A stretch of 64,000 bases of DNA from JBDHUW01 sp964642385 (GCA_964642385.1 CAZXON010000002.1:124001-188000); one strand, 5' to 3'. Positions 40,608 through 51,657 are shown, counted from the first letter of the stretch. The notes: generated from the sequence alone by a model not told the origin. Translations and numbers: made by a program.

Positions 40608-41020
40608 ATGAAAAGATTTATAAGAATTACATCAATCATTTTTATTAACGTGTTAATTATGCTATCACTTATTAAAGTTGTAGGAAACACTAACACTATT
40701 GTTAATAAAAATGAAAAAAATGCTCCTTCTAATGCGAGCATCAGTTGTGCTTATTATTATCAAGATTGGAATGCAACCGTTCGGACAGGATATGTTTATC
40801 ATACTTTTTATGTTACCCCAGGCGTGACTGTTCAATTTTTGATCGTAAATGGCGGTCCTGGCATCATTAATGTTTCTGCTGGACAGAGAGCCAAAATGTT
40901 GTGGCAAATGGCATGGAAACGATTTATGTAAATCCTTCTTCCTCCTCTCTTGATGTAGTAGTTAAGGGTAGTAGTTGGTCGTTAACACCATTTACTATAT
41001 CGGCTGGACAATGTTTATAA
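40608..41020 (+). pseudogene. Small exported protein gene with a frameshift
   Basis: The N-terminus MKRFIRITSIIFINVLIMLSL is a signal peptide or lipoprotein-like leader. The frame runs to about 40894, through QFLIVNGGPGIINVSAG, and then shifts. The next frame continues ANGMETIYVNPSSSS and ends SLTPFTISAGQCL with a stop at 41018. The total length is 413 nt, one short of a multiple of three. Adding one A to the AAAA run at about 40893 restores a single protein of about 137 residues. It may be a pseudogene or an assembly error. Confidence 0.6.
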
Positions 41021-41094
41021 TTGACAAATTTTTTTTAGGGAAGGATAATTATTCTTCCATTACTATTAAAATTTATTTACTACCTATATTATTA

Positions 41095-41516
41095 TGAAAA
41101 AATCAACTACTCTAGCCATTTGTATTCTTATAATTTTGATACTAGCAGGACGAGCGTTTTCAAAAACTTTTATTTCTCCTGTTTATTCGGTTTTGTGAAG
41201 CTCATTATATACGGTAGATAACATATTCCCATATTACCATCTTGTTGCTCAGAATATTAAAAAAAATGATTTACAAGTGTTGGATTCTGGATCTATGTTT
41301 GTAAAAGATAAGAATAATGTTTATACATTTTGGTATCCTCAACAAGCTTGATCAGGATTTGATGTGGCTACTTTGCAGTGGTATCAAGATCGTTCAAATG
41401 TCACCCTCCAAGATAAAAATGGTATTTATAAAACAGATATAAACGGCACATACTGATGGCTAGAAGTTGATCCTATTAACCTACGTTTTGCGCCTATCAC
41501 AACTGAAAAACAATAA
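41095..41516 (+). pseudogene. Small exported protein gene with a start-proximal frameshift
   Basis: The ATG at 41095 is followed by five As and then stops after six codons. In the frame one base away the protein reads KSTTLAICILIILILAGRAF (a signal peptide), then SPVYSVLGSSLYTVDN, and ends RFAPITTEKQ at a TAA at 41514. The length is 422 nt, one short of a multiple of three. A sixth A after the ATG would give MKKSTTLAI and a 140-residue secreted protein. UGA glycines occur inside. Function unknown. Confidence 0.6.
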
Positions 41517-41565
41517 CATAGATTTTTTTGTAAAGCATTCTTTTTCTCCTTGAAAATAGTCTATC

Positions 41566-42672
41566 TTACTGTTGTTGTATCATTTCTCCCTCTTTTCCTA
41601 CCTTCTCAAAAAATGCATCCACAAAAGTGATCATCTCATCGTATTTTTTCGTATGAGCGAGTTGGACTTTGAGGTCTCTATTTCATGGGAGGGCAGAGAT
41701 GTAGTTGAAAATATATTTTCTGTATTCAATAAGTGTTTTTTCGTGGTCGTATTTTGACGCATCGAAGATGCGAATTTCGTTGGTGAGCCAGTCGTATGTG
41801 GGAAGGATAAATGAGCGTCATTGATCTACGCGAGCGAAGTAATAATCATATAAGATGATCATCATCTGTGCATGACGCACGATAGTTGTATAGCGTTCTT
41901 CTAGTGTTGGCTCGTTCCCTGTGAAAATCCACGGTCGTCACAGTGCCGCTTGTCATAGCATCACACCATCAAGACCACCAGAGGTTTCGTTTCCTAATAT
42001 TTCAATCGCTTGTTCGTAGGTGCGAATTCAGCCATTTCCGATAACAACACATGTTTCACCGAGTTCTTTTTTGATCTCATGAATAAAATCCCAATCAACA
42101 TTTCCAGTATGTGATTGTTTGTAGGTTCTTCCATGGATAACGATGCGTTTACAGTATGGCGCTGCTGCAAGGATAAACTCTTTTTGCAGATGTCTATCAT
42201 GCTCATTTAGCCCAGTTCTCGTCTTGATACTGAAGGGGAGGTGAATATTTGAAGAAATATTTTTGATGATCTGTAATGTGCGGTCTCTATCTCTCATCAT
42301 ACCAGCACCGCCACCACAACTCATAACTTTAGGAGAAGGGCATCCGATATTTAGCTCAATACCAGCGAAGAATTGCCTATTCCCAGCTATATCTAGCATC
42401 CCTTGATCGATAAACTTCGCAGCTCCCAATAAATCATTTTCATCAGAACCGTATATTTGTGCGATTGTATTTTTTTCAAAATCGGTTTTCATGATATGAT
42501 GAATGAGCTTCCCAGGTTCACGAGCGAACCCTTCTACATTCATAAATTCAGTCCATAGCCAAAGTACTCTGTCGGGTGCAGAGTTGTTTTTTTCAAAGAG
42601 TTCCTGGGTAATAGTGCGATATGAACAGTTTGTGATTCCGTCCATCGGCGCTAGTCACAAAATTTTTTGCAT
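41566..42672 (-). CDS. dus: tRNA-dihydrouridine synthase
   Basis: A 368-residue flavoenzyme reducing uridines in tRNA. It starts MQKILGLAPMDGITN, the family's FMN-binding opening. ELNIGCPSPKVMSCGGGAGMMRD contains the catalytic cysteine of the family's NxGCP block. PFSIKTRTGL, VIHGRTYKQSHTGNVDWD and VVIGNGGIRTYEQA follow, and DGVMLGQAALGRPWIF ends the barrel. UGA glycines are frequent. The C-terminal helical domain is present. Confidence 0.93.
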
Positions 42673-42712
42673 AGGGCAGAGTATAGGGATTCTGCCCTCC
42701 GTTGCAATTGGT

Positions 42713-43933
42713 CTATGTATTTTTTTTGCTAGATTTCGCGGGTTTGGTGTGTTTTAATGTTTTGGATGTGGATTTTTTGTATATTTTTTTTGTCTTTTTC
42801 GTAGTGTCTTCTGTCGGTTTAGTAGCAGATTTTGGAAGTTTTGCGATCGGGTTCTGATCCTTTTCTACTGGTTTCTCAGTTGATTTTGTGCTTTTTTTCG
42901 TAGTGTCTTCTGTCGGTTTAGTAGCAGATTTTGGAATTTCCGCAATCGAGTTTTGCTCCTTTTCTACTGGTTTCTCAGTTGATTTTACATTCGCAGATGT
43001 TGTGAGTTTTTTCGTTTCTTCTTCCCAACCCTCTGGCATAAAATTTTTGATGGCGTGGAGTTCTCATGGGTGAATACTTGCTTTGCGGAATACTCTTGTA
43101 TAGCCTACTACGCTGAGCGTTGAAACGATATCTCCCAAAATCTTGTAACTAAACACGCGTCTTGTTCGATCAACTTTTTGTTCTGTGTCTTTTATCATCT
43201 TGATAAACGTTGTATTTGCAGATGTTCAAGGGTTGAAAACAACCGTGCGATCAGGGTTTCTTTGTTGTGCAATCATCAAACAAATACTACCTCATAGCGA
43301 GTGTCCTGTTAGTACTTTTATGTCATCTGGAAACTCTTTTGCGAGTTCATCAAATTGTTTTTCGGATTCCAAAAATCTTTCACTAAATTTTTCGGTTCCA
43401 AGGAGTATGTTGATGTCCGTAATCAAATCTCTAGCTTCTGTTGGTTCAGTTCATCTAAATCAGATGATAATTTTTTGCTGTAATGCATCTCTATACACAC
43501 AATATTCTATACTGTTGTGCTCTTCAATCAGTGAGTAGTTATATATTTTTCTTGGGCGAGAAAACGGGTCGTCATAAACGATATTTGAAATCACCGCACA
43601 AGGAATATCCTCTTGGGGAAGATTGATATCATGTTCTTCTTTCAGCGATGAAAAAATTTTGCTAAATTGTTTTTTGACACCATCAAATGTATTCACAAGT
43701 TGTTCTTTGTTGTCTTCCGAAAAAACCTTTTCTGTTGTCTCTTTGACTGGTTTGGGTGCTTTCCCCCAGATACCACTGATTATTCTGTTTCACCGATCTC
43801 GCACTTTTTTCCCTCATTGACCAATTGGCGTTTCCAAAAAACGACTAGCACCAATTTTTGCTTTGTCTTTAATCGTTTTCGTTGTTTCTGTGGTTTTTTG
43901 TTCTAGTTCTTTTTGGATAGAAGACAAGTCCAT
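42713..43933 (-). CDS. Class 3 lipase-like protein with a repeated Lys/Thr-rich tail
   Basis: A 406-residue protein. The centre, about residues 95-260, resembles a class 3 lipase: IIGFRGTEPTEARDLITD, then VLTGHSLGGSICLM with the nucleophile Ser in GHSLGG, and VVFNPGTSAN. It has no signal peptide. The C-terminal 100 residues are low-complexity and basic, with a 33-residue unit repeated twice (STEKPVEKEQNS..., STEKPVEKDQNP...), the DNA repeat lying at about 42795-42993. The tail may bind nucleic acid or membrane. It stands between dus and a UPF0489 gene. Confidence 0.8.
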
Positions 43934-44056
43934 TCGGCATTCAATTTGATAAATAAATATACTATCAAGTAAGTATACTAAAAAATATTTTTTTGTAAAA
44001 AAAGTCGCGTTGACAATTGTTTGGATTGGTATCTTTTAGCGATTGCGGTGGTTTTA

Positions 44057-44185
44057 GATTATAGGAAAATCAAAACAATGTTTAATGATTCTATTTTATT
44101 AATAATTCATAATTAACAACCACAGCTTGTCTCTTTTCTTTCTGCAAGCAAAGAATTGAACCTCGTTCAGAGGCATTTTTTAATC
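44057..44185 (+). repeat. Dispersed repeat, family 2, copy 2
   Basis: Similar to 21361-21500 from GATTATAGGAAAATCA to CCTCGTTCAGAGGCATTTTT. It ends at the stop of the UPF0489 gene. It has no ORF. Confidence 0.7.
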
Positions 44186-45043
44186 TCACAGACAAAAATT
44201 GATGATGCGTTTTGCTATTTGTGAGGACTTTTTGATATTTATAAAGTATGGCGAAAGCGCAATCGTGCACACTTTGCAGTTCTGATAGAGGATTTTCAGT
44301 GCATGCAGTTCCTGATCTGATGGCTCGTGATCGACCCAAAAATCAATATCGATGTCCAAAATCCAGTTGGTGTTTTTCGCAACCATTGCTTTTCCAGTTT
44401 CACTTGCTTTCAGAGGGGTTGACATTTTGTCGCTTTCCTTAGCTCTGAGACCGGTCTCGATCAACTTCGCGACACTTCTCACTTGCGTAACCTTTTGCAC
44501 CAATCAACAATCGAGCGCTGGTTGTATAAAATTGCCCACATTGCACACTTCATTCGTGTATCGAGCAATATAATCTAGTTGCTCTGTATCAAAAATTTTG
44601 GAAGATATGTCACATATTGACTTATCAATTGGTGTTCATGGGTTTCCCATATCTGCGTGTTGGTCTATGTGAATGAGCGAAGCTCATGCGCCTTGGCGCA
44701 ACTTCTTGAAAGCAAGAGCCCATAGGTATAACGCATGATTATGGTTGTCCATCAGGAAAATCGGTGCTTTGTTAATTTTTTGTATCTCATAGATAGCATC
44801 CAATCCACTGCACGAGTGCAGTTTGCCTTTTTCATCTACTTCTTCAAAAACTACTTCGCGTCATAGTTTTATACCATTGAAGCTCCCAGAGACAGTCTCG
44901 TATTGTACTATTTTGATAGTCGGAATCCTAAGCTGACACGCTGATCCTAGTTGTTTTCTTGCAACAAAAGAAAAAGCATTGTTACCAATCGGTGTATCTA
45001 TTATCACAGGAGTTTCGTAGTATTTATGTGCGTTTTTTTGCAT
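44186..45043 (-). CDS. UPF0489-family protein (arginase-like fold)
   Basis: A 285-residue protein. It has FLMDNHNHALYLWALAF, LIHIDQHADMGNPG and NWILDIDIDFWVDHEP, which together match UPF0489. The Asp and His clusters resemble the two-metal centre of arginases and histone deacetylases. The substrate is unknown, so a hydrolase on guanidino or amide bonds is an inference. UGA glycines include KLGREV, GAGAS and NPGTP. It lies between the lipase-like gene and the alpha/beta hydrolase on the same strand. Confidence 0.78.
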
Positions 45044-45091
45044 AGTACGGTTTGCGGGATCCTAAATTTTCTTTTTTTTCAGGGGTAATAT

Positions 45092-45895
45092 TTAATTAAT
45101 TATGAAATCTACAACTTTATTTTTCCATTGTTCCAAGAAATTTGGTTTCTCTACATCATGGTCTCCATTTTCAATAATTATAGTGTTATCAAACGTCGTA
45201 TCTAAGCTTTTAATTGGAACGGACGTGTCTTTTGAACCATGGATGTGTAATACCTTGTTTTTTAAAAAATCAAATGATGATGAAAAATCATAGTTTTTGC
45301 TCTCTAAGAAATATTTTGCATCAACAAAACTTGTTTTTGTTATTTTGTCTGTTCTTTCGCAATCTTTCTTAAAAGCACTCTCATCCAGATATTGCTGGTA
45401 ATTCTCCCATGTTATTTCAATTTCGGGGTTAGTTTTTTTCATTTGTGAGCTGACAAACCAATATTTCATAAGATCTTTTTGATTTAAAGCAGGAGCGATT
45501 AAAATTATTTTTTCTATACTATCTTTAATCTCTTCAATTTTTGTTGCCAACACGCAGGCTCCGAGACTATGAGCGATCACACTTACTTTTCCTCCTCATA
45601 ATTCTTCTTGAAGTTTTTTAAATGCCAAAATAAAATCTTTAGCTTGGTTTTCTATTGTTGTATACTTAAAATCTCCATCAGAAAGTCCACAACCAGTAAA
45701 ATCTATCCTCAAAACTGTAACCATTTTTTCCACAAGGCTATCTGAAAGTAATTTAAATTTCTTTTCAGTAGACGAACATCTTTCAAACCCATGGAGGCAA
45801 ATTGCTCCTTTTTTAGTTTTATTGTCTAGTGTTGAAAGAATACCTCTAAGCTTCTGATTTTCACTGTTCGAGATTTCTAATAATTGTGTTTTCAT
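45092..45895 (-). CDS. Alpha/beta-hydrolase
   Basis: A 267-residue hydrolase. HGFERCSSTEK covers the oxyanion region, VSVIAHSLGACVLA contains the nucleophile Ser, HIHGSKDTSVPIKSL contains the acid Asp and ENGDHDVEKPN contains the His. LRIDFTGCGLSDG is the usual strand before the nucleophile. One UGA glycine (ELGGGKV) joins two parts that look separate under the standard code. It is probably an esterase or peptidase; the substrate is unknown. Confidence 0.9.
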
Positions 45896-45919
45896 GACTT
45901 TTTTAAACTATATAAATTT

Positions 45920-46633
45920 TTAAACAATATTTTTCTTTGTTTTTTTAGAGTCGCTTTTCCCGGTCGTTGCCAGATAATATTCGGTTATATTAAAAACACT
46001 TTCTGCAAGCATGAAAAGAGTATGCTCGTCAATGATGGAAAACAATGTTTTTTTCGTTTTCAGTGTTTCTGTATTGATGCTCGTGTGAAAACCGTATGAT
46101 GCACTTCCTTTCCAGTGCGATCCAAAAAGTTCTTTGTATGAAAACGAGAGTGAAATGATACGTTTCCCTGTTTCAGCAAATCTAAAAAGCGCAGATTCTT
46201 TGTCTCTTGCAGACATTTGGAGTTTCGTAGAGTGTTGATGTGTCAGTAGATTTCTGCAAAAACGGACTGTTTGCATATATCCATCGTACTCCTTCCCAAG
46301 TGTTTTTTGTAAAAAGCGTCTCCAAGGGAGGTACCTTGTTTCCATATCCAAAAATACGCCGAATACTCACTTCAAGCTACTTATGAACGAGAGAAATCCA
46401 TAGACGTTTTTGCTCGTGGGGTTGTTTTTTATCTGTGCCAAAAGAGTATTGATGCGTTTCGTATTTAATCTTATCGCTGATCCTGATCCTAGTGAAAGTA
46501 CAATTTCCTGGCTTTCTCCCTTTGGTCACTTCCCAGCAATTTGAATTTTCCCTTCTTTCAAGAGAATGTCGGTATATAAGCTGAGGAGAAAATACGAATA
46601 ATATCCTTGTAACAGCGCGAGGGTATCTTTCAT
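45920..46633 (-). CDS. Hypothetical protein
   Basis: A 237-residue protein I do not recognise. It is basic, with two UGA glycines (AGKGPKG, LKGVFGV). The middle (MSARDKESALFRFAETGKR) and C-terminal parts look helical. The last residues are Lys-rich (SDSKKTKKNIV). It starts 24 bp after nothing of note and ends before the alpha/beta hydrolase, so it may be in the same unit. Confidence 0.6.
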
Positions 46634-46881
46634 CTGAAAGAGAAATGATAAATAGTTGTTTTATAGTGTTTTGCTGGGCATTTGAAAGACGATAATGTGC
46701 AATTATTAATTATTGATGATTAATGATTAATGATTGGTTTTGGTAGGGGAGTTGTTTTAAAAAGAATAGGTATTTTTCACGCAATCTAGTAACGTGCTGA
46801 GGTCTTCCGTCCTATTGACGCACACTTAGCTACCAACGACCTCTCGGAAGTTGCCCTTCGGGCAACCGTTTTCCTATGCTC
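46634..46881. other. Intergenic AT-rich stretch with a family-3 hairpin
   Basis: It has a short direct repeat of ATTAATGATT-like units at about 46695-46738. At 46800-46865 are a GTCCTATTGACG block, GGTC/GACC arms and a GCCC/GGGC hairpin, a form of the family-3 repeat. No gene was found. Confidence 0.6.
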
Positions 46882-47679
46882 TTATAGACTAATTCTATAA
46901 CTATGCTTTTTGATCAGGTCCATGATAAATTGTGCATATTTTTCATCGATGCTACGAGCGATTTTGTAGAGCTTGTTCATACTACTGTGATATTTCCCTT
47001 TTCTTAGCAGTGATACTATTTCGTTCCGGTCTAGTTGTTTCCGGTATTTTCTGATTATTTTTTTGGAAAGTTCGATCGTGAGAAGCTCATTTTCTTTGTT
47101 TGCATACAATGCTTCTAAAAGCGATATACTCAACGATGTCATATAAAAACTCTTTCCACGAATGTCTACTTTTTTCGCATGTTTTTTTAGCTGAAGGTAG
47201 AGTGATGTTTTGCCTGCGTTCATTTTTTTGATGGCAACTTTTTTGTTACGCACGATTGTTTCTACTGCTTGTTTGTTTTGGCTGATGAGATTTATTGTAT
47301 CTGGGATTTCATAGTTTTGAAGCAAGATATGCAGAGCAGTCGTTCACGTGATGAGACACTTATTATCACAATATCTTTTTATGTGATCCTGAAGGATTGT
47401 TCGATACCATTTTTCTATGATGTTGTTTTCTTGTTCTTCTTCAGAAATTGTTATCTCTCCGATTTCACTCTCAGAAAGTGGAATAAAATAGAGATCTTTT
47501 CTGAGAGAAACGAGATGTCCTTTGTTTTTTGCTAGGTGGACAAGCTTATATCCTTTGGCGCGGGTATAGTTTTCTCCCATGCTCTCACTGACTAGCTTCT
47601 GTATTTGCTCGTCTGAGAGAAGTTTTCACTTTCTTTTCAATATCTTTTCGACAAATATGTTGAAATATCATTTTTTCAT
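46882..47679 (-). CDS. AbiEi-like winged-helix regulator
   Basis: A 265-residue protein. The N-terminal part looks like a winged helix (LLSDEQIQKLVSESMGENYTRAKGYKLVHLAKNKGHLVSLRKDLYF). The rest resembles the AbiEi antitoxin/regulator group: LITGTTALHILLQNYEIPDT, KTSLYLQLKKHAKKVDIRG and a long helical tail with ISLLEALY. No AbiEii nucleotidyltransferase is next to it, so it is more likely a stand-alone regulator. UGA glycines occur near the start, and the start MKKGYFNIFVEK was chosen from the first ATG. Confidence 0.6.
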
Positions 47680-47765
47680 AATTGGCTCTTTAACTTGTAA
47701 AAACAGTATAATATTTATAATGATTGTTCTGAAAAATTCATAACAATATTTCTACAAAAAGAATA

Positions 47766-48107
47766 ATGAAATACCTATTGGAATGCAAGAGGAAAAATTT
47801 ATACATAGGCTACTTTATCTCGTTAGTGTGCTTTTGTATGCAACAGCCATTATTGTTCAGCCAATCAACTTGCGATCAACATACCGTATTGGGAAATAAT
47901 ATAAAAGCGGTGTTCTATGATAAAGAGGATTGAGCGTATCAAGTTGTTTTGTCTGTTAGTTCACACAAATTCCTTGTGCATATCAAACCATGATGGAATG
48001 AACTAGAAGAGTTTGAATTACAGGCGATGAGAGGATATTTGGACTACAATGTATCGCTTGTGCATACAGTCAAAAGAATTATGAAAAATATATGTTATGG
48101 GTGCTAG
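47766..48107 (+). CDS. Hypothetical protein, possibly exported
   Basis: A 113-residue protein with a hydrophobic N-terminal stretch (YIGYFISLVCFCMQQPLLF) that may be a signal or anchor. The rest is Cys-containing (five Cys in total) and unrecognised. Two UGA glycines are in the second half. A thioredoxin gene follows in the same direction, but the gap of 103 bp argues against tight coupling. Confidence 0.55.
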
Positions 48108-48210
48108 GATAGCATCTGCCAAAAATCTTTTATTATCTATTATCTAAAAAAATGTTTGTTGCCTTTTTGTATCTATTATCTGTTTTTACTCTTGTTAAAT
48201 TAGCTAAATA

Positions 48211-48573
48211 ATGTCACACATCGATATTGTTGGTGTTCCAGCACTCCAGCAAGCAATTGCAAATCCTGGAATTATTTCAATTGTAGATTTTTGGGCTGAA
48301 TGGTGTGGTCCATGTCGTATGTTAGGTCCTATTTTGGAGCAGGTTGCTGAAAAATTTCCTGAGAAAATCCAAATAGTAAAAGTAAATGTAGATGATCCAG
48401 CAAATAGCCCACTTGCTATGCAATATCGCATCTCAAATATCCCAAGAGTGATCTTTTTTATCGGAGGTAATCTAGTAGAGGATTTCGTTGGTGTGCAATC
48501 AGCTGATACAATATCTATGCTTGTGCAGAAACACTTGCCTGCATTGAAAGCAGGAGAAGAAAAAACTACATAA
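48211..48573 (+). CDS. trxA: Thioredoxin
   Basis: A 120-residue redox protein. The active site is WCGPC in VDFWAEWCGPCRMLGPIL, and the cis-Pro loop is SNIPRVIFF. It reduces protein disulfides, and can support the peroxiredoxin seen at 1104. It contains no UGA glycines. Confidence 0.96.
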   Translation: MSHIDIVGVPALQQAIANPGIISIVDFWAEWCGPCRMLGPILEQVAEKFPEKIQIVKVNVDDPANSPLAMQYRISNIPRVIFFIGGNLVEDFVGVQSADTISMLVQKHLPALKAGEEKTT

Positions 48574-48672
48574 AGACTCTTTTGGAGTTTGCTTGCGACT
48601 AAATAAATTTACCTTAATTAGGCGGAAATATGTAAAAAATAATTTGTTTTCTGCGACTAGTAGAAAACCACG

Positions 48673-48797
48673 AAAATCTCAACATTCGCTGTTGGGATTT
48701 TTTTGTAAAAAAGATGACGAGTGATGCTCATGCTCTATAAATTACAATAGAAAAACAACCATACAAAAAAGCAGCTCACGAACGGGCTGTTTTTTTA
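48673..48797 (+). terminator. Two consecutive hairpin terminators
   Basis: The first (48673-48704) pairs AAATCTCAAC with GTTGGGATTT before a T-run and ends the thioredoxin gene. The second (about 48765-48797) pairs CAGC with GCTG, with A- and T-runs on both sides, so it may also serve the converging yidD-fmt gene. A short family-2 repeat piece follows at 48798. Confidence 0.7.
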
Positions 48798-48825
48798 GAT
48801 TATAGGAAAAGAGTATCATGTAGAT

Positions 48826-50067
48826 TTATTTCACGTACCCATTCAAGAAATCTTTTCGGTTCATGGATTTTTTCCCTTCGGGTTTTAGGAGGATTTCTTG
48901 GATTGCAGAATTGAGAGAAAGTGTTTTTCTATCTATCTTTTGATCGTTTTTTGATTCTTTGTGTAGATCTGCTCTAAGTATAAGTGGTTTGTCCTGAAAC
49001 TCTCAGAAGAGCATTTCATCGCACACTATGTTTTCTATCAACAACAATTTTTCATTCCAGGTTGTTCGAACTCATGGCCGGATAGCATACGCTCTGAATT
49101 TTGCATAGAGCTCTGAAAGTGGCGTTGTGAAAAGATCTATTTCGCCATCTTCTTTTGTGATTTTTTTGCAATACGTTGCTTTCTGGTGGTCTTGAGGAAT
49201 TGGCTGAATGTGTCATTTGCTGTAATCTCGTATTGTATCGGCGAGAAATTTGGGTCATTTCTCTTCTACTTTTGCAAACAGATTTTTTGCTGTTCGATGA
49301 AATGGCACATCAAAAGCGTATGTTCACAGGATATCTCATTCGTCCATCTTTTCGTTTATTTCCATGACAGCAAATCAAGTATGTATAGTCGGTTGTTTTG
49401 ATCACAGAAATATTGATTGCAATGGCGATGCCCCACGCAATGCTGGCAACAACGATCAGTGAACATTTATATTTCAAAAAATGGGCAATTCGAGTATATG
49501 TGTCGGGATGATTTTTCCATAGGCAATCACGAAAAACCAGTCAGCCTGTAATGTTTGCAGCTTCGCTGCAATATCGCCGGAGGCGATAGATTCATCGGTT
49601 TTCTTGAGAGTAGAGGGAGTAAGTATCTCTTGAATACCAAGTTTTTTGGCGGTTTTCTTTATAATATTTTCTTGTATTTGTTGTCCACGGCCAAGTGGCT
49701 TGTCAGGCATTGTTACAACTCCTACAATTTCATATCTTGGATCGGTGGTGAGATATTCAAGGAAGGGTGCGCCAATTGGTGAACCTGAGAAAAAGACTAC
49801 ACGATAATGGCTTGGGTCATATGTTTTTTCCATCGCTGGTTTGCAAGCTAAAACTCTTTCTGTAGTATATGCAATTCAAGGGAAAAGACCATAGCGTTTG
49901 AGGCATTGCTTACCATACGCCGAACAGTGTGGTTCGTGGGTGCAGACGCGACCTTTGAGAAAATACGAAAAAATTCCCTTATCCGGTGATATTGTGTATT
50001 GATAGATGCTAATTCCGATGTTTAAAAGCCAACCACCGAGTTTATTGAGGTTTTTGAGAAGTTTCAT
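48826..50067 (-). CDS. fmt: Fused YidD / methionyl-tRNA formyltransferase
   Basis: A 413-residue open frame with two families in line. Residues 1-85 match YidD, the membrane-protein insertion helper: IYQYTISPDKGIFS, CTHEPHCSAYGKQCLKRYG and RVLACKPAMEKTYDP. With no gap, FMT follows: YRVVFFSGSPIGAPFLEYL, NINVHGSLLPALRGASPLQ with the catalytic His, and MDEGDIL. FMT formylates initiator Met-tRNA. A UGA glycine (FPGIAY) lies inside YidD, so a standard-code reading would split it. Internal initiation at the ATG at 49833 could also give a free Fmt. Confidence 0.88.
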
Positions 50068-50121
50068 ACATGCTTTATAACAAAATCTTTTGGAATTGCA
50101 ATTTCTATATGTTTTTATACA

Positions 50122-50538
50122 ATGAAAGAGATTTATTTTTCTAACATGTATCTAATGCAACAAGTTCATGTGACGTATCAGTTTAACGGACTCAACGAAC
50201 CATTGGAAGAAAGCATTAAAAAGTATGTCCTCCTGAATTTATATGTAAATCCAGAGGCGGAAGAATTATTATTAAAACCGTATTACAAAAAAATATTTAC
50301 CAACAAACCAGACGCTAGGCTTGATGTTGGCGTGCAAGTAGGCAAAAATAAATTTGATAAGTTTGATTGAATCTTTTCTTTCACAGTTGATGGAAAGCAA
50401 GTGAGGTATGAAAGAGTTGATGGTGAAAGTTTTAGAAGCCCTGTAGATCTAGTAAACCACGCATTTGCGCACTTTAAGCGTGAACTGGTAGGATCAAAAT
50501 GATTTTTCTCGTGATTGAAAAACCGATTCAAAAAATAA
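50122..50538 (+). CDS. Ribosome hibernation factor (RaiA/HPF-like)
   Basis: A 138-residue protein of the S30AE type. It has VHVTYQFNGLNEPLEESI at the N-terminus, typical strands at DARLDVGVQVGK and FSFTVDGKQVRYERVDG, and helix VDLVNHAFAHFKREL. It should bind the 30S subunit and block translation in resting cells. Its length is that of the short form, without the long HPF C-domain. Three UGA glycines. It precedes greA by 35 bp on the same strand. Confidence 0.75.
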
Positions 50539-50573
50539 CAAAAAATATTTTAGATTATAAATAAATTATCCGT

Positions 50574-51038
50574 ATGGCAGATCAAATAAATTATCTTACG
50601 AAAGAAGGGTATGACGCAATGGTTGAGGAACTTCACAACCTCAAGAATAATGAATTTCCAGCAGCTTTGCAAAGATTAAAAGATGCAATTTGACAATGAG
50701 ATATCTCAGAAAATTCGGAGTATGATATTGCAATATCTGAGAAAGAGATGATGGAAAGCCGTATTAGAGAGATAGAAGATATCCTTGGGAACGTAGAGAT
50801 TATCGAAGAAAAAAAGTGAGGAAACGAGATACGTTATGGGTCAAAAGTTACCATCGAAAGAGAATGACAAAAAAATGTGTTCACAATCGTTGGGTCGGGA
50901 GAAGTTGATATTCTCAATGATACTATCTCTTTTGAATCACCACTTGGTGCGGCGATCAAAGGCAAGAAGAAGGGCGATATTGTTAGAGTAAAAGCTGATA
51001 GTGGGAAGCAAGAAGTCAAAATTTTAGATGTAAAATAA
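50574..51038 (+). CDS. greA: Transcription elongation factor GreA
   Basis: A 154-residue protein that rescues stalled RNA polymerase. It has the coiled-coil N-domain, with YLTKEGYDAMVEEL and the tip residues Asp and Glu in GQGDISENSEYD, and the C-domain (VTIEREGQKNVFTIVGSGEVD, ISFESPLGAAIKGKKKGD). Several glycines are UGA. It is probably co-transcribed with the hibernation-factor gene. Confidence 0.95.
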
Positions 51039-51051
51039 ACTAGAAACTGCC

Positions 51052-51657
51052 ATGAATCCTCGATGAAGAGTTATTGCAAAAGTAGGAGCATTTCTTTTTG
51101 CTCTTTTTTTCGTTTTCTTTTTTGTGGTAAATGGGTTAAGGTATACACAATGAGTAGGATTTACAGAACAAAGCGGTTATTATGAAGCTCAGTTTTGGTC
51201 AGATAATGAAAAAATATCTTTTAATGATGTAGTATATACTGCCACAAACAGAAAATTACAACTGTATAATGTGGAAAATGGTTGTTATAAAGTGCTTTTT
51301 CGTGGCACAACCAAAACACACTGTATGCAAAACGGGCACGTATACTATGATGTTCTGCTTTCTAGCAATGGAACCACTTGATATGATGAACAAGCTATTA
51401 AGAACTGTCCAGGCGTGCAAAGGCAATGACATGGAACATATTCTATAGAAAACCTGACTTTTTCTAGACCGATTAAAGCAGTTTTTATCGCTCGTGATAT
51501 ACAATTTTTACAAATAGAAGACCAACTGCTGGCTTGTACGCCTGATTATGTGACTTGTAATGAAATCGCCAAAATATGAGGTGAACCAATTTGTAGTGTG
51601 TCAGAAGGGATCGTTTATAACGATGGAGGGAAGCTAACTCTTTTGCAATTGCAATAA
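51052..51657 (+). CDS. Hypothetical single-span membrane protein
   Basis: A 201-residue protein with one N-terminal transmembrane helix (VGAFLFALFFVFFFVVNGL) and an extracellular part rich in Cys, Tyr and Asn (for example QLLACTPDYVTCNEIAKIGG). Six Cys could form disulfides. No family recognised. It begins 13 bp after greA and may share its transcript. UGA glycines are frequent. Confidence 0.65.

Noticed and set aside
40608..41020. Programmed ribosomal frameshift
   Set aside because: No slippery heptamer followed by a clear structure was found, and the neighbour gene has the same one-base loss in an A-run.
46882..47679. Complete AbiE toxin-antitoxin system
   Set aside because: No AbiEii-type nucleotidyltransferase gene lies on either side.
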